Positions 35,176 to 43,964 of a stretch of DNA of 63,936 nt are shown here, piece by piece; within the stretch, counting starts at the first letter, position 1, and every line of letters starts with the position of its first letter. Made by a program: the position numbers and the translations under genes. The stretch is taken from assembly GCA_050944435.1 (NCBI GenBank), contig JBMNRB010000018.1, positions 1-63,936 on the forward strand, read 5' to 3'. A model generated the notes under the pieces. The model did no database searches. It was not told the DNA's origin and worked only from the letters and a program-made list of their open reading frames with translations. The DNA is from Ruminococcus_G sp050944435 (GTDB lineage: Bacteria > Bacillota > Clostridia > Lachnospirales > Lachnospiraceae).

Positions 35176-36085
35176 AAATCTCATGATCATCGGCGTGGAT
35201 CACGGCTACGGCAACATTAAGACCGCCGGTACTGTCACAAAAAGCAGCGTGACAGCCTATGAGACCGAACCGATCTTCTCCGGCAATATCCTGGAATACG
35301 GCGGGATGTACTATCGGATCGGGGACTGCCACAAGGAATTTATCCCGGACAAAGCTGCGGATGAGGACTATTACCTGCTCACGCTGATGGCTGTGGCAAG
35401 GGAGCTGAACCTGTACGGCATCCGGGAAGCAGACGTTCATCTTGCGGCCGGGCTTCCACTCACATGGATCCGCAGACAGCGGGAAGAATTCCGAAGCTAT
35501 CTGCTCCGTAATCCGGAAGTAACCTATCGGTTCAACAAAAAAGAGTATCACATCCGCTTGGCCGGATGCAGCCTGTATCCCCAGGGATACCCTGCCGTTG
35601 TCAGCCGTCTCAAAGATTTCAGAGGGACAAATCTTCTGGCAGATATCGGGAACGGTACTATGAACATTTTGTATATCAACAACAAAAAGGCCGTGGAGAG
35701 CCGTTGCTGGACAGAAAAGTTCGGTGTCAGCCAGTGCATGACCGCAGCACGAAATGCAGTCATGGATACCTTCGGTGTCAGGATCAATGAAGCAACGATT
35801 GAACAGGTATTCCGCCACGGTACTGCTGATATCGGGAAACCTTATCTGGACTGTATCACCTCTGCGGCAAGGCAGTATGTGGCAGATATTTTTACCACCC
35901 TGCGCCGGTATGAATACAATCCGGATCTCATGCGGCTGTATATTGTGGGCGGCGGTGGCTGTCTGATCCGAAACTTCGGGCGGTATGAGGAAAGCCGGGT
36001 AACGATCATTGATGATATCTGTGCCACGGCAAAAGGATATGAAGCTCTTGCGCTTGCCGCTCTCCGCAGGAAGGAGCGCCCATGA
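35162..36085 (+). CDS. ParM/StbA-family actin-like partition protein
   Basis: 307 aa from the ATG at 35162 (GGGAGGT before it). Actin-fold phosphate loops: GVDHGYGNIKTAG at the N-terminus and NLLADIGNGTMNILYI in the middle, with the adenosine loop LYIVGGGGCLI near the end. Such proteins polymerise to push plasmid copies apart. The next gene overlaps by ATGA and is in the place of ParR. It implies that the element, or its ancestor, lived as a low-copy circular plasmid. Confidence 0.85.
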   Translation: MKEFKNLMIIGVDHGYGNIKTAGTVTKSSVTAYETEPIFSGNILEYGGMYYRIGDCHKEFIPDKAADEDYYLLTLMAVARELNLYGIREADVHLAAGLPLTWIRRQREEFRSYLLRNPEVTYRFNKKEYHIRLAGCSLYPQGYPAVVSRLKDFRGTNLLADIGNGTMNILYINNKKAVESRCWTEKFGVSQCMTAARNAVMDTFGVRINEATIEQVFRHGTADIGKPYLDCITSAARQYVADIFTTLRRYEYNPDLMRLYIVGGGGCLIRNFGRYEESRVTIIDDICATAKGYEALALAALRRKERP

Positions 36086-36459
36086 CAGGCAGTATCCGAA
36101 GCACCAATGTCCGGTTTAACCTGGACAAGGAGATCCCTGCCCAGGCATGGCAGTATCTCCAGACTATGGACAGGCAGGAATTCAAATCCTACAGTCAGGT
36201 GATCGCCGCCGCTCTGGTAGATTACTTTGACCGCTATTACAAAAGCCGGGAAGATCCCTATCTGGAAACTCGGGAGCGGGAAGAACAGTTTGTACAGCAG
36301 ATCGTCTCTGCGGTGGAGAAGTCTATGGAAAAAGCACTTCCAGTCTTTCTGGCCGGCTGCATGGCCGGGCTGTCAAAGTCCAATGCAGCCGTTCCCCCTG
36401 CAGAATCTCCGGCGACTGACCCTGACGCCGATGTGGACTGGGATTTTCTGGGCGAGTAG
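36082..36459 (+). CDS. probable ParR-like adaptor of the partition pair
   Basis: 125 aa. The N-terminal SIRSTNVRFNLDKEIPAQAWQYL and SYSQVIAAALVDYFDRY look like a ribbon-helix-helix DNA-binding start followed by helices. The C-terminal third is Ala/Pro/Asp-rich and acidic. It overlaps the ParM-like gene by 4 bp. By position and size it is the adaptor that binds the centromere and the filament end. The fold is inferred from the sequence pattern, not from strong motifs. Confidence 0.6.
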   Translation: MTGSIRSTNVRFNLDKEIPAQAWQYLQTMDRQEFKSYSQVIAAALVDYFDRYYKSREDPYLETREREEQFVQQIVSAVEKSMEKALPVFLAGCMAGLSKSNAAVPPAESPATDPDADVDWDFLGE

Positions 36460-36492
36460 TCCCTGAACCTGTCATATGAGGGGAGGTAGCAC

Positions 36493-37041
36493 ATGACACA
36501 GTTTCTCACGCCGGGCAGCCAGATCCTGAACTATCTGGTATTCCCAAAATTTTTACTGGAAATAGATGATCTGAATGAGACATCAAAGATCCTTTACATG
36601 ATCCTGCTCGACCGGGCAAGGCTGTCACAGAAGAATGACAGATGGACGGATGAAAATGGCCATGTATACCTCTTCTTCACCATACCCTCTCTGGCAGACG
36701 CCATGCATAAGAGCGAAATGACCATCAAAACGGCGCTGAAAGCACTGGAAGAAAAACAGCTCATTTATCGAAAGCGTCAGGGGATCGGACGTCCTAACCG
36801 CATCTATGTAAAGTATCCGGATGCCCTGCCGTCCACAGACAGAAAACTGTCCATCAGGGAGACAGAAAACTGTCTGTCAGAGAGACAGGATCTTGTCTGT
36901 CAGAAAGACAGGAATCTGTCCGGTAGTAAAAATAAGAAGAACAAATATCAAGAGAGAAACCGATGGGATCGGGGAAACCGCATTCCTTACGGCCCCGGTT
37001 CCGACCGGAAATATGAATGCAAGGAGGAGGAAAGCCTATGA
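36493..37041 (+). CDS. RepA_N-type replication initiator
   Basis: 182 aa. The N-terminal about 110 residues (YLVFPKFLLEIDDLNETSKILYMILLDRA, DENGHVYLFFTIPSLADAMHKSEMTIKTALKALEEK) form the winged-helix domain of the RepA_N family of Firmicutes plasmids and elements. The C-terminal part is short and low in conservation. It is encoded partly by four 23-bp tandem repeats whose length is not a multiple of three, so the repeats are selected as DNA. RepA_N origins normally lie inside the rep gene, as this suggests. It overlaps the next gene by ATGA. Confidence 0.8.
   Translation: MTQFLTPGSQILNYLVFPKFLLEIDDLNETSKILYMILLDRARLSQKNDRWTDENGHVYLFFTIPSLADAMHKSEMTIKTALKALEEKQLIYRKRQGIGRPNRIYVKYPDALPSTDRKLSIRETENCLSERQDLVCQKDRNLSGSKNKKNKYQERNRWDRGNRIPYGPGSDRKYECKEEESL
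36838..36929. repeat. four 23-bp iterons inside the rep gene, candidate replication origin
   Basis: Units begin at 36838, 36861, 36884 and 36907. Each opens GACAG and holds a CTGTC (or TTGTC) arm at fixed distance, so each is also a small inverted repeat. The period of 23 shifts the reading frame each time. This is the architecture of an initiator-bound origin. Confidence 0.75.
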
Positions 37042-37850
37042 CCTTAAAAGAGGACGAATATTTAAACGAAGCGGACGGGCTCATTTACTGTTCCAAATGC
37101 CATACGCCGCGGCAGTGCTGAGTCCAGCTTGGCGGGAAAGAATTCCGTCCGGCCATACGGTGCCGCTGTCAGCAGGACGCATACGAACAGCAGGAGAAAG
37201 AACGGAAACAGCGGGAATTCCTGGAGCATATCTCACGGCTCAAAGCCAGCGGCCTGCAGGACAAAGCGCTGCAGGATTATAACTTTTCCAATGACAAAGG
37301 CTATAATCCGGAAATCCGGAAAGCACATGAGTATGTCGCCCACTGGAAGGAGATGAAAGAAAAGTCTCTGGGGCTTCTGCTCTGGGGAGATGTAGGAACA
37401 GGGAAATCCTTTTTTGCCGGATGTATCGCTAACGCACTGTTGGAACAGGGCGTGCCGGTTTTGATGACCAATTTTGCCCGCATCCTGAACACCCTGACAG
37501 GGATGTACTCCGATGACCGGAACCGGTTCATTGAAAGCTTCAATCAATACAGCCTGCTGATCATCGATGACCTTGGCGTAGAACGCAGTTCTGAGTTTGC
37601 CCTGGAGCAGGTATTCAGTGTCATCGACAGCCGTTACCGGAGCAGGAAACCCATGATCATCACAACAAATCTGACTCTGGAAGAGCTGAAAAAACCGCAG
37701 GATCTGGCACACGCCAGAATTTATGACCGCATACTGGAGCGCTGTATTCCCGTGAAGATCAGCCGTCAGAATATACGGGAGATGAATGCCGCTTCTAACC
37801 TGAAAGCAGTACGGAAACTGTTCCAATCTGACACCGTGGACAGGAAATAG
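37038..37850 (+). pseudogene. DnaC-like helicase loader, interrupted by one in-frame TGA
   Basis: The full frame would encode 270 aa. Codons 1-27 (MTLKEDEYLNEADGLIYCSK, then CHTPRQC) are followed by TGA at 37119-37121. The same frame continues without shift as VQLGGKEFRPAIRCRCQQD and on to the stop. The ATPase part is intact: Walker A GDVGTGKSFFAG, Walker B LLIIDDLGVE, sensor MIITTNLTLEEL. The TGA could come from CGA by one change. It splits an N-terminal cysteine cluster (CSKC..CRC) from the ATPase. A shortened protein could restart at ATG 37353 (165 aa, just before Walker A). Sequencing error or true inactivation cannot be told apart here. Confidence 0.8.
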
Positions 37851-37965
37851 CATACCAGAAGAACAGGAAAACCATACCGGTCAGATCAAGACCGCACACG
37901 CACACAGGTATCAGTACCGGAACACGGCACAGCCGGTACCGGACAGATACCAGAAAGGAACTTTT

Positions 37966-38187
37966 ATGGAAAAATTATCAACAGAAGAAACAAAAAAGCA
38001 GTTACTGCAGGCAAAACACCGGATGGAGGCTGCCCAGGCCAGAGACCGGAAAAAAGAGCGGAGCGCCCGGACAAGGCGCCTGATCCTGGAAGGAGCGGAA
38101 CTGGAACGTGTTGTACCGGAAGTCCGGGAGATGACAACGGAGGAGCTTCGGCATTTTCTTCTGCTCCAATTACAGAAACATTCTTAA
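37966..38187 (+). CDS. DUF3847-family mobilization-associated protein
   Basis: 73 aa, highly charged and helical (EETKKQLLQAKHRMEAAQARDRKKERSART), then RRLILEGAELERVVPEVREM, the conserved core of DUF3847. These small proteins regularly precede relaxase genes in Firmicutes elements and may act as relaxosome accessory proteins; this is unproven. AGAAAGGAAC precedes the ATG. Confidence 0.75.
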   Translation: MEKLSTEETKKQLLQAKHRMEAAQARDRKKERSARTRRLILEGAELERVVPEVREMTTEELRHFLLLQLQKHS

Positions 38188-38608
38188 GCAGCAATAGCTC
38201 TGCATGTTTTTATTCCCGAAGGGCGCACTTACTCACCACTTCGTCGTCGCAAAGTCCGCTTTCCTCCGTTTTCGCCTCCGGCGGAAACTACGGACGCTAC
38301 CTTGCTCCTCCTCTCCCCACAAAGCAGGCTTTGCGGGGTCCCCGTGAAGCGGTGGTATCCCTCCCGCTGGTCGGGCTCGTGCGCTCTGCCGAGGGCTATC
38401 CGCTGCTGGCAGGCAGCACCGGCTATGCAGCCATCCATCCGCCAGACTCCGGCGGATACACCTGCCGGAAGAACACCGGCAAATTTTCCGGCAGGATCCT
38501 CCAGCCGGAGATGGCTGTCTGAGAAAACCTGCCACCGGCAGCTTTTCTGTAGAAAAACATGGAAACAACCATGCTCCTTTATAGTACAGCGATATTCACA
38601 GGAAGGAG
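38188..38608. other. non-coding region before the relaxase, with oriT candidate
   Basis: 420 bp without a convincing gene. It holds the nick-like sequence at 38219-38232, a strong hairpin at 38315-38338 (CCCC-A-CAAAGC / GCTTTG-C-GGGG) and G+C-rich inverted segments. This is the expected place of an origin of transfer. Short open frames here are judged accidental. Confidence 0.6.
38219..38237 (-). other. candidate oriT nick region
   Basis: The minus strand reads GGTGAGTAAGTGCGCCCTT. The core TAAGTGCGCCCT resembles nick regions of MOBQ (RSF1010-like) relaxases, and the downstream gene encodes a MobA/MobL relaxase. The exact nick cannot be placed by eye. Confidence 0.6.
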
Positions 38609-40327
38609 ATGATCGTTATCGCAATTTACCATATGTCGGCAAAAGTGGTCAGCCGTGGCGCAGGCCGTTCCGCTGTCGCCGCTTCTGCTTATTTAAGCTG
38701 CAGCCGTATGTACAATGATTACGACGGGATCCAGCACGATTATACGAGAAAACACGGTCTGGTCTATCAGGAAGTCCTTCTTCCGTCTATGGCTCCGCCG
38801 GAATGGAAAAACCGGGAACAGCTCTGGAACGCCGTAGAGCAGGCTGAAAAGGCGAAGGACAGCCGTCTTGCCCGTGAATTTGTCGTAGCGCTGCCAATCG
38901 AGTTGCAAAGAGAAAGTCAGATCTCCTTTCTCCGGGATTTCATTCAGAAAAACTTTGTAGATCTGGGAATGTGCGCTGACTTTGCCATCCACGATACGAA
39001 CGGCCACAATCCCCACGCCCATATCCTGCTGACCGTCCGACCGTTGGAGGCAGACGGGAGCTGGCAGTATAAGACACAGAAAGAATACCTCTGCATCAGG
39101 AATGGGGAAGAAAAAGGCTTTACTGCCTCCGAATTTAAAGATGCTCAGACAAAGGGGTGGGAAAAGCAATATCCTTATAAAGTCGGAAAAAAAAAGGTAT
39201 ATATGACACCTTCAGCAGCCCAGGAACATGGTTATATCCGAGCAGACAAACATCCGAAAAGCACCCGTTTCGGCAGACAGAATCCTGTTTCAGAACAGTG
39301 GAACAGCGAAGCACAGCTTCGAGAATGGCGGAAAGCATGGGCAGATGCAGTCAACCATACTTTACAGGAACATCAGATCGACACCCGGATAGATCACCGT
39401 AGTTTTGCTGATCAGGGACGTGATGAACAGCCTACCATCCATGAGGGATACCATGCAAGAGATATGGAGAAGAAAGGATTGATTTCCGACCGCTGTGAGA
39501 TCAACCGGCAGATACGATCAGACAATCGACTCTTCCGGGAATTAAAACGGCAGGTAGAAAAACTGGCAAAGACAATCAGCGCAAATATCCCTGCCATCGC
39601 CAGACGATTGGAACAGCTCCGGGGTACAATGATTATGATCCGTTACTATCTGTTCCATAACCGTATGCAGGCATCCTCCACCAGAGAATGGATTTCTATG
39701 ATCACACCGGTTTTGAAGAAATACAAAGCTATCACAAAGACAATCCGGACAAAGCAGACAGAAAAGAAGTCTCTTCAGGCACAGAAAAAGAAACTCAGCT
39801 TTTTGCAGCCGGTACAGTACTATCAGATCAGCCAGAAGATCACAACTCTTACTGAGGATATTGAAGAATTGCTGTCGCAGAAAGAACGGCTTATCTGTGA
39901 TAATTACTTTCACAATGAATCCGAAATAAAGACGAGTGAAATCGCTCTTAAAAATCAGAAAGACTTTTTAAAGAAACTGGATGCCCAGTATGACAACTTA
40001 TCTGATCAGCTGACAGAAAATCAAAAAAAGTATCAGGAAATCAAAGCAGATGTCAGTCCCGAAAAATCTGCGGAGCTGTTCGATGCAAGAGTTGACGAAA
40101 GAGATATGATCAGGGATCAGGTTTATCAGAAATTATATGCCACGATGGGACAGAAATTCGATGCTTCCCTGTTTCATGAGTCTGTCAGTGACATAGACGA
40201 TCGGCTCGGTGAAGATCCAGAAGCTTTTCATGACCGTACTTATCAAAAACGAATTGCACGGGAAATGGAACGCAGGAAAGAGCAGCCTGTCCGACTGAAG
40301 AAAAAAGTGCATAATCATGAACGGTAA
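38609..40327 (+). CDS. MobA/MobL (MOBQ) relaxase
   Basis: 572 aa. The N-terminal relaxase domain (about 1-230) shows YHMSAKVVSRGAGRSAVAAS, AREFVVALP and the metal-binding histidines in GHNPHAHILLTVRPL at about 131-145. The C-terminal half is long, charged and coiled-coil-like (KKLSFLQPVQYYQISQKITT onward). The enzyme nicks oriT and carries the strand into a recipient. No type IV secretion genes are in the element, so transfer would need a helper: mobilizable, not self-transmissible. GGAAGGAG lies almost against the ATG. Confidence 0.9.
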   Translation: MIVIAIYHMSAKVVSRGAGRSAVAASAYLSCSRMYNDYDGIQHDYTRKHGLVYQEVLLPSMAPPEWKNREQLWNAVEQAEKAKDSRLAREFVVALPIELQRESQISFLRDFIQKNFVDLGMCADFAIHDTNGHNPHAHILLTVRPLEADGSWQYKTQKEYLCIRNGEEKGFTASEFKDAQTKGWEKQYPYKVGKKKVYMTPSAAQEHGYIRADKHPKSTRFGRQNPVSEQWNSEAQLREWRKAWADAVNHTLQEHQIDTRIDHRSFADQGRDEQPTIHEGYHARDMEKKGLISDRCEINRQIRSDNRLFRELKRQVEKLAKTISANIPAIARRLEQLRGTMIMIRYYLFHNRMQASSTREWISMITPVLKKYKAITKTIRTKQTEKKSLQAQKKKLSFLQPVQYYQISQKITTLTEDIEELLSQKERLICDNYFHNESEIKTSEIALKNQKDFLKKLDAQYDNLSDQLTENQKKYQEIKADVSPEKSAELFDARVDERDMIRDQVYQKLYATMGQKFDASLFHESVSDIDDRLGEDPEAFHDRTYQKRIAREMERRKEQPVRLKKKVHNHER

Positions 40328-40442
40328 CAGGTGGAACTAAATACCGCCTGTTACTCTATTACATGATTAATTTATAATAATAGACTTTTATCGAGGTCTC
40401 ACACCTGTCTAGCGGTCCTGTCAAGAATAAATCTTCTGTATT

Positions 40443-41903
40443 TTACTCCTCTTCAAAGATTTCTTTCCCATTTGTTTCAATAACTTTTTTGTACCAGTAA
40501 AAGCTATCCTTTTTGAAGCGGTTCAGTGTGCCACCCTCCTCTTCTTCCCGGTCCACATAAACGAAACCATATCGCTTCTGATATCCATTCAGCCAGCTCA
40601 AAAGGTCAGTGAAGGACCAGGTACAGTAGGCCAGTACCTGGCAGCCCTCCTCCACAGCTTCTCCCAGCGCCTTGATATGCTCTTTCAGGTAGCAGATCCT
40701 GTACTCGTCATGTATCTGATCGTCCTCAGTCTTCTTGTCAAATGCTCCCAGTCCGTTCTCAGAGATGACTATGGGCAGCGCATAGCGGCTCGTAATCTCT
40801 CTGCAGCAGAACTGAAGTCCCGAAGGATCGATACTCCAGTCCCAGTCTGTGGTCATCAGATACGGATTGACCGGATTTTTGTAAATCCCTGGCATCCCCA
40901 GCTCCTGGGCAGAGCCCTTAACACCGGTCGTGTTCATAGTCCCGTAGGGAGTGACTCCATCCATGGGATTGTACTCGCACACACAGCTCTGGTAATAGTT
41001 CACGCCCATAAACGTGATTTGTGATGCCGCCTGTCTGAGAATCTCCTTGTCTCCATCAGCTATGTCCGGCGCAATCCCCTTTTTCTTCAGATATGTCATC
41101 GCCGCAACAGGATAACGCCCGTATGCATATACATCCATCCACCAGTAGTTTTTCAGGTCATCGTAGTTGGCTTTTGCCATAGCGTTGATAGGCTTGCAGT
41201 CCAGGGCATAGGAGGGGGTGTAGGCAAAGCTCGCCCCTATCTGTCCCTTTCCTCCCATCTGCCGGTAGGCCAACACCGCCTTTGCATGAGCCATAAACGC
41301 ATGATGATTGACCTGGTAGAACATTTTCTGGTCATCAAATTTACCCGGCGGATGCTGGGCTGTCAGCCATCCCAGCGAAGTAAATATATTCTGCTCGTTC
41401 AGAGTGATCCAGTACTTCACCTTGCCGTCAAACCTAGAAAACAGCGTTTTTGCATAATGTACATAATCATCGATGATGCGGGGGCTCTCCCACCCCTGAT
41501 ACTCATCGACAAGGGCCTGGGGCAGATCCCAGTGGTAAATAGTCACCATGGGCTCTATGTTGTATTTCAGGCACTCGTCAATGATATCCTGGTAAAAAGC
41601 TATTCCCTCCTCGTTGACCTCCCCGGTCCCCTCAGGGAAGATCCTGGCCCAGGAGACAGAGAAGCGGTATGTATTCAGTCCCATCTCCGCCATCAGTGCG
41701 ATATCTTCTTTGTACCTGTGATAGTGATCCACTGCCACATCCCCTGTAGTAGCTTTGTAAGTCTTGCCCGGGATGCGCACAAACGCATCCCAGTTCGTCA
41801 TCCCTTTTCCTCCTTCCTTCCATCCGCCTTCAATCTGATAGGCGGCAGAAGCACTTCCCCAGAGAAATCCCTCCGGAAATCCTGCTGCTCTCATCTGTTC
41901 CAT
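40443..41903 (-). CDS. bglA: 6-phospho-beta-glucosidase (GH1)
   Basis: 486 aa. GH1 markers: FLWGSASAAYQIEGG at the start, acid/base Glu in WITLNEQNIF, nucleophile Glu in VISENGLGAFD, and the closing SFTDLLSWLNGYQKRYGFVYVD. The PTS partner upstream implies a phosphorylated substrate. It splits 6-phospho-beta-glucosides (cellobiose, arbutin or salicin type) in the cytoplasm. Last gene of the licT-bglP-bglA operon, 24 bp after bglP, and carried as cargo within the sigK element. Confidence 0.93.
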   Translation of the reverse strand: MEQMRAAGFPEGFLWGSASAAYQIEGGWKEGGKGMTNWDAFVRIPGKTYKATTGDVAVDHYHRYKEDIALMAEMGLNTYRFSVSWARIFPEGTGEVNEEGIAFYQDIIDECLKYNIEPMVTIYHWDLPQALVDEYQGWESPRIIDDYVHYAKTLFSRFDGKVKYWITLNEQNIFTSLGWLTAQHPPGKFDDQKMFYQVNHHAFMAHAKAVLAYRQMGGKGQIGASFAYTPSYALDCKPINAMAKANYDDLKNYWWMDVYAYGRYPVAAMTYLKKKGIAPDIADGDKEILRQAASQITFMGVNYYQSCVCEYNPMDGVTPYGTMNTTGVKGSAQELGMPGIYKNPVNPYLMTTDWDWSIDPSGLQFCCREITSRYALPIVISENGLGAFDKKTEDDQIHDEYRICYLKEHIKALGEAVEEGCQVLAYCTWSFTDLLSWLNGYQKRYGFVYVDREEEEGGTLNRFKKDSFYWYKKVIETNGKEIFEEE

Positions 41904-41927
41904 GTCTCTTCCTCCTTTTATTTTCGA

Positions 41928-43823
41928 TTAACGTACTATCAGTATCTCATCCAGTTCCTTCACCAGTCCGGAGGAGGTGGCAGAGACATCCGCAAATGCA
42001 TCCGTGTTGGATACGATAACCGGAGTCGTGATGTCATATCCCGCCTTCAGGATCTCATCCTTGTCAAACTCCAGGATAACTTCTCCCTTCTTGACTGTAT
42101 CTCCGGAAGCCTTTTTCGGATAGAAATATTTTCCTTCCAGATTTACCGTGTCCATACCTACATGTATCAGCAATTCCACACCATCATTGCTGGTCATTCC
42201 GACTGCATGACCGGTCTCAAACATCATATCTATTTTTCCGTCAAAGGGGGCTACCACTTCTCCCTTCTCCGGGATGACAGCGGCGCCTTTTCCCAGGATT
42301 CCCTGTGAAAATGTAGCGTCCTTCACCTGATCCAGCGGGATGCACTCTCCCTGGATAGGGCTCGAAATACGGATTTCTCTTCCCTCCGGAAGGGGAGCGG
42401 CTGCAGGCTTGGCTTCTTCTGCCAGAATATCCTCATCATCCTCGTCCACAATGTCTTCAAAGCCGATCAGCATAGTGGCGATAAATGCCACAATGATTGT
42501 TATGACAATGGTAAGGGCTGCTATCAGAAGGCTGGCCGCTCTGTCCTCCTCCACATACTGAACAATCGTCACGATTGCCGGTGTTGCGATACCAAAGCAT
42601 TTCATCTGGAAAAATCCACCAAAGAGTCCGCCTGCAACGGCTCCGATGCAGGCTCCCAGCATTGGTCTTTTCAGTCTCAGTGTCACACCGTAGAGAGCGG
42701 GCTCTGTAATACCTGCCACAAGTGCGGAGAATGCGGAAGAGCCTGCCACCTGTTTAAAATCTTTATTTTTGCTCTTTAAGGATACAGCAAGAGAAGCAGC
42801 ACCTTGTGCCATGTTGGCGCAGAGCTCACCGATACAGATAAAATTCTCATACCCGGTTGTGGCAATCATACCAAGCTTTATCGGGGTAAATGCATGGTGC
42901 ATACCAGCCATGACAACAAACGGATAAATACCGGCCACCAGTCCGATGGCGATAAAACCGAGCTGGTCATGGATAAAATATACGATATCTGACAGGACAT
43001 TGCCGAGGATTGCCCCCAAAGGTCCCAGCACGATCAGGGCAATCGGTGCCTCGATCAGCACCACCAGCATGGGACGCAGGAAGTTCTTAGTCACCACGGG
43101 TGTAATCTTATCTGCCAGCTTCTCCACATACTTTAGGGACCATACTGCCAGGATGATCGGGATAACCGAGTAGGAATAGGAAGCATAGGTAACCGGAATA
43201 AAGCCGAGGAATTTTACCACCTCCCCTGCCTCATTTGCATTGCTCATCAGAGAAATAAAATTAGGATGGAGCATGATAAGCGCAATGCTGGCCGCATAGT
43301 ACATATTTGTCCCGAATTTCTTTGATGCAGAGATGGCAATCAAAACAGGCATAAAGAAAAAGGCTCCGTCTCCCATAACACTTAACAGGTTATAGGTATT
43401 CCCTTCTGTATCAAGCACGCCTATCATGGGCAGCAGCGTCAAAAGCACCTTGATCATAGCTGCTCCGATGAGCGCTGGAATAACTGGCGCCATAATGCCG
43501 GAAATCGTGTCCATCAGCATGGAGATGATTCCTTTCTTTTCCTGCTTCTGGGGTGTGCTCTTCGGCGTCTCGTTTGAGAAGTTACCGAGCTTATTCAGCT
43601 CTGCAAAGACATTGGCCACGTCATTGCCTATGATGATCTGGTACTGTCCAGCCTTCTTCATTACTCCCATAACGCCTTTTGTCTTTTTCACTGCCTCGTC
43701 GTCCACAATGGACTCGTCTTTCAGCGTGAATCTCAGTCTGGTCATACAGTGTACAAGGCTGATTACATTTTCTTTTCCTCCTACACGCTGCAGGATTTTC
43801 TTTGCAACACTTGCGTAATCCAT
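41928..43823 (-). CDS. bglP: beta-glucoside PTS permease EIIBCA
   Basis: 631 aa with domains in the order B-C-A. EIIB: phosphocysteine Cys26 in LVHCMTRLRF. EIIC: about 95-450, some ten membrane segments, with the conserved GITEPALYGV. EIIA (Crr-like): about 480-631, with the phospho-histidine in ELLIHVGMDTV. It imports and phosphorylates beta-glucosides. The RAT/terminator pair directly upstream puts it under LicT control. Confidence 0.95.
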   Translation of the reverse strand: MDYASVAKKILQRVGGKENVISLVHCMTRLRFTLKDESIVDDEAVKKTKGVMGVMKKAGQYQIIIGNDVANVFAELNKLGNFSNETPKSTPQKQEKKGIISMLMDTISGIMAPVIPALIGAAMIKVLLTLLPMIGVLDTEGNTYNLLSVMGDGAFFFMPVLIAISASKKFGTNMYYAASIALIMLHPNFISLMSNANEAGEVVKFLGFIPVTYASYSYSVIPIILAVWSLKYVEKLADKITPVVTKNFLRPMLVVLIEAPIALIVLGPLGAILGNVLSDIVYFIHDQLGFIAIGLVAGIYPFVVMAGMHHAFTPIKLGMIATTGYENFICIGELCANMAQGAASLAVSLKSKNKDFKQVAGSSAFSALVAGITEPALYGVTLRLKRPMLGACIGAVAGGLFGGFFQMKCFGIATPAIVTIVQYVEEDRAASLLIAALTIVITIIVAFIATMLIGFEDIVDEDDEDILAEEAKPAAAPLPEGREIRISSPIQGECIPLDQVKDATFSQGILGKGAAVIPEKGEVVAPFDGKIDMMFETGHAVGMTSNDGVELLIHVGMDTVNLEGKYFYPKKASGDTVKKGEVILEFDKDEILKAGYDITTPVIVSNTDAFADVSATSSGLVKELDEILIVR

Positions 43824-43876
43824 ATCTTCACCTCATTAAAATAAATTTATGCATCCCGGAAGTCTCCGGAAAAAGA

Positions 43877-43935
43877 AAGACCTGGCCTCAAAGAGCGCAT
43901 TTTCCCGGGAAATGTGCCCTTCAGGACCAGGTCTT
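43877..43935 (-). terminator. regulated terminator upstream of bglP
   Basis: On the minus strand AAGACCTGG pairs with CCAGGTCTT over a long loop that holds a second helix (TTTCCCGGGAAA), followed by TCTTTTT. The left arm overlaps the 3' end of the RAT, so the two structures exclude each other. Confidence 0.85.
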
Positions 43936-43958
43936 GCTTAACTGAATAATAACAAACC
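43930..43958 (-). promoter_or_regulatory. RAT antiterminator site for LicT, upstream of bglP
   Basis: A 29-nt minus-strand element opens GGTTTGTTATT and ends AAGCAAGACC, matching the RAT pattern (GG-TTGTTA ... GCAA-ACC). It lies between licT and bglP and overlaps the terminator arm. Confidence 0.88.
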
Positions 43959-43964
43959 TGTGAA

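Noticed and set aside
37119..37121. Selenocysteine at the TGA in the dnaC-like gene
   Set aside because: No SECIS-like hairpin is obvious just after the codon and the family is not known to use selenocysteine; a nonsense change or base error is simpler.
38229..38568. Two arginine/serine-rich frames on the minus strand before the relaxase
   Set aside because: They lie in the G+C-rich oriT region, overlap hairpins and have no ribosome site or recognisable sequence.
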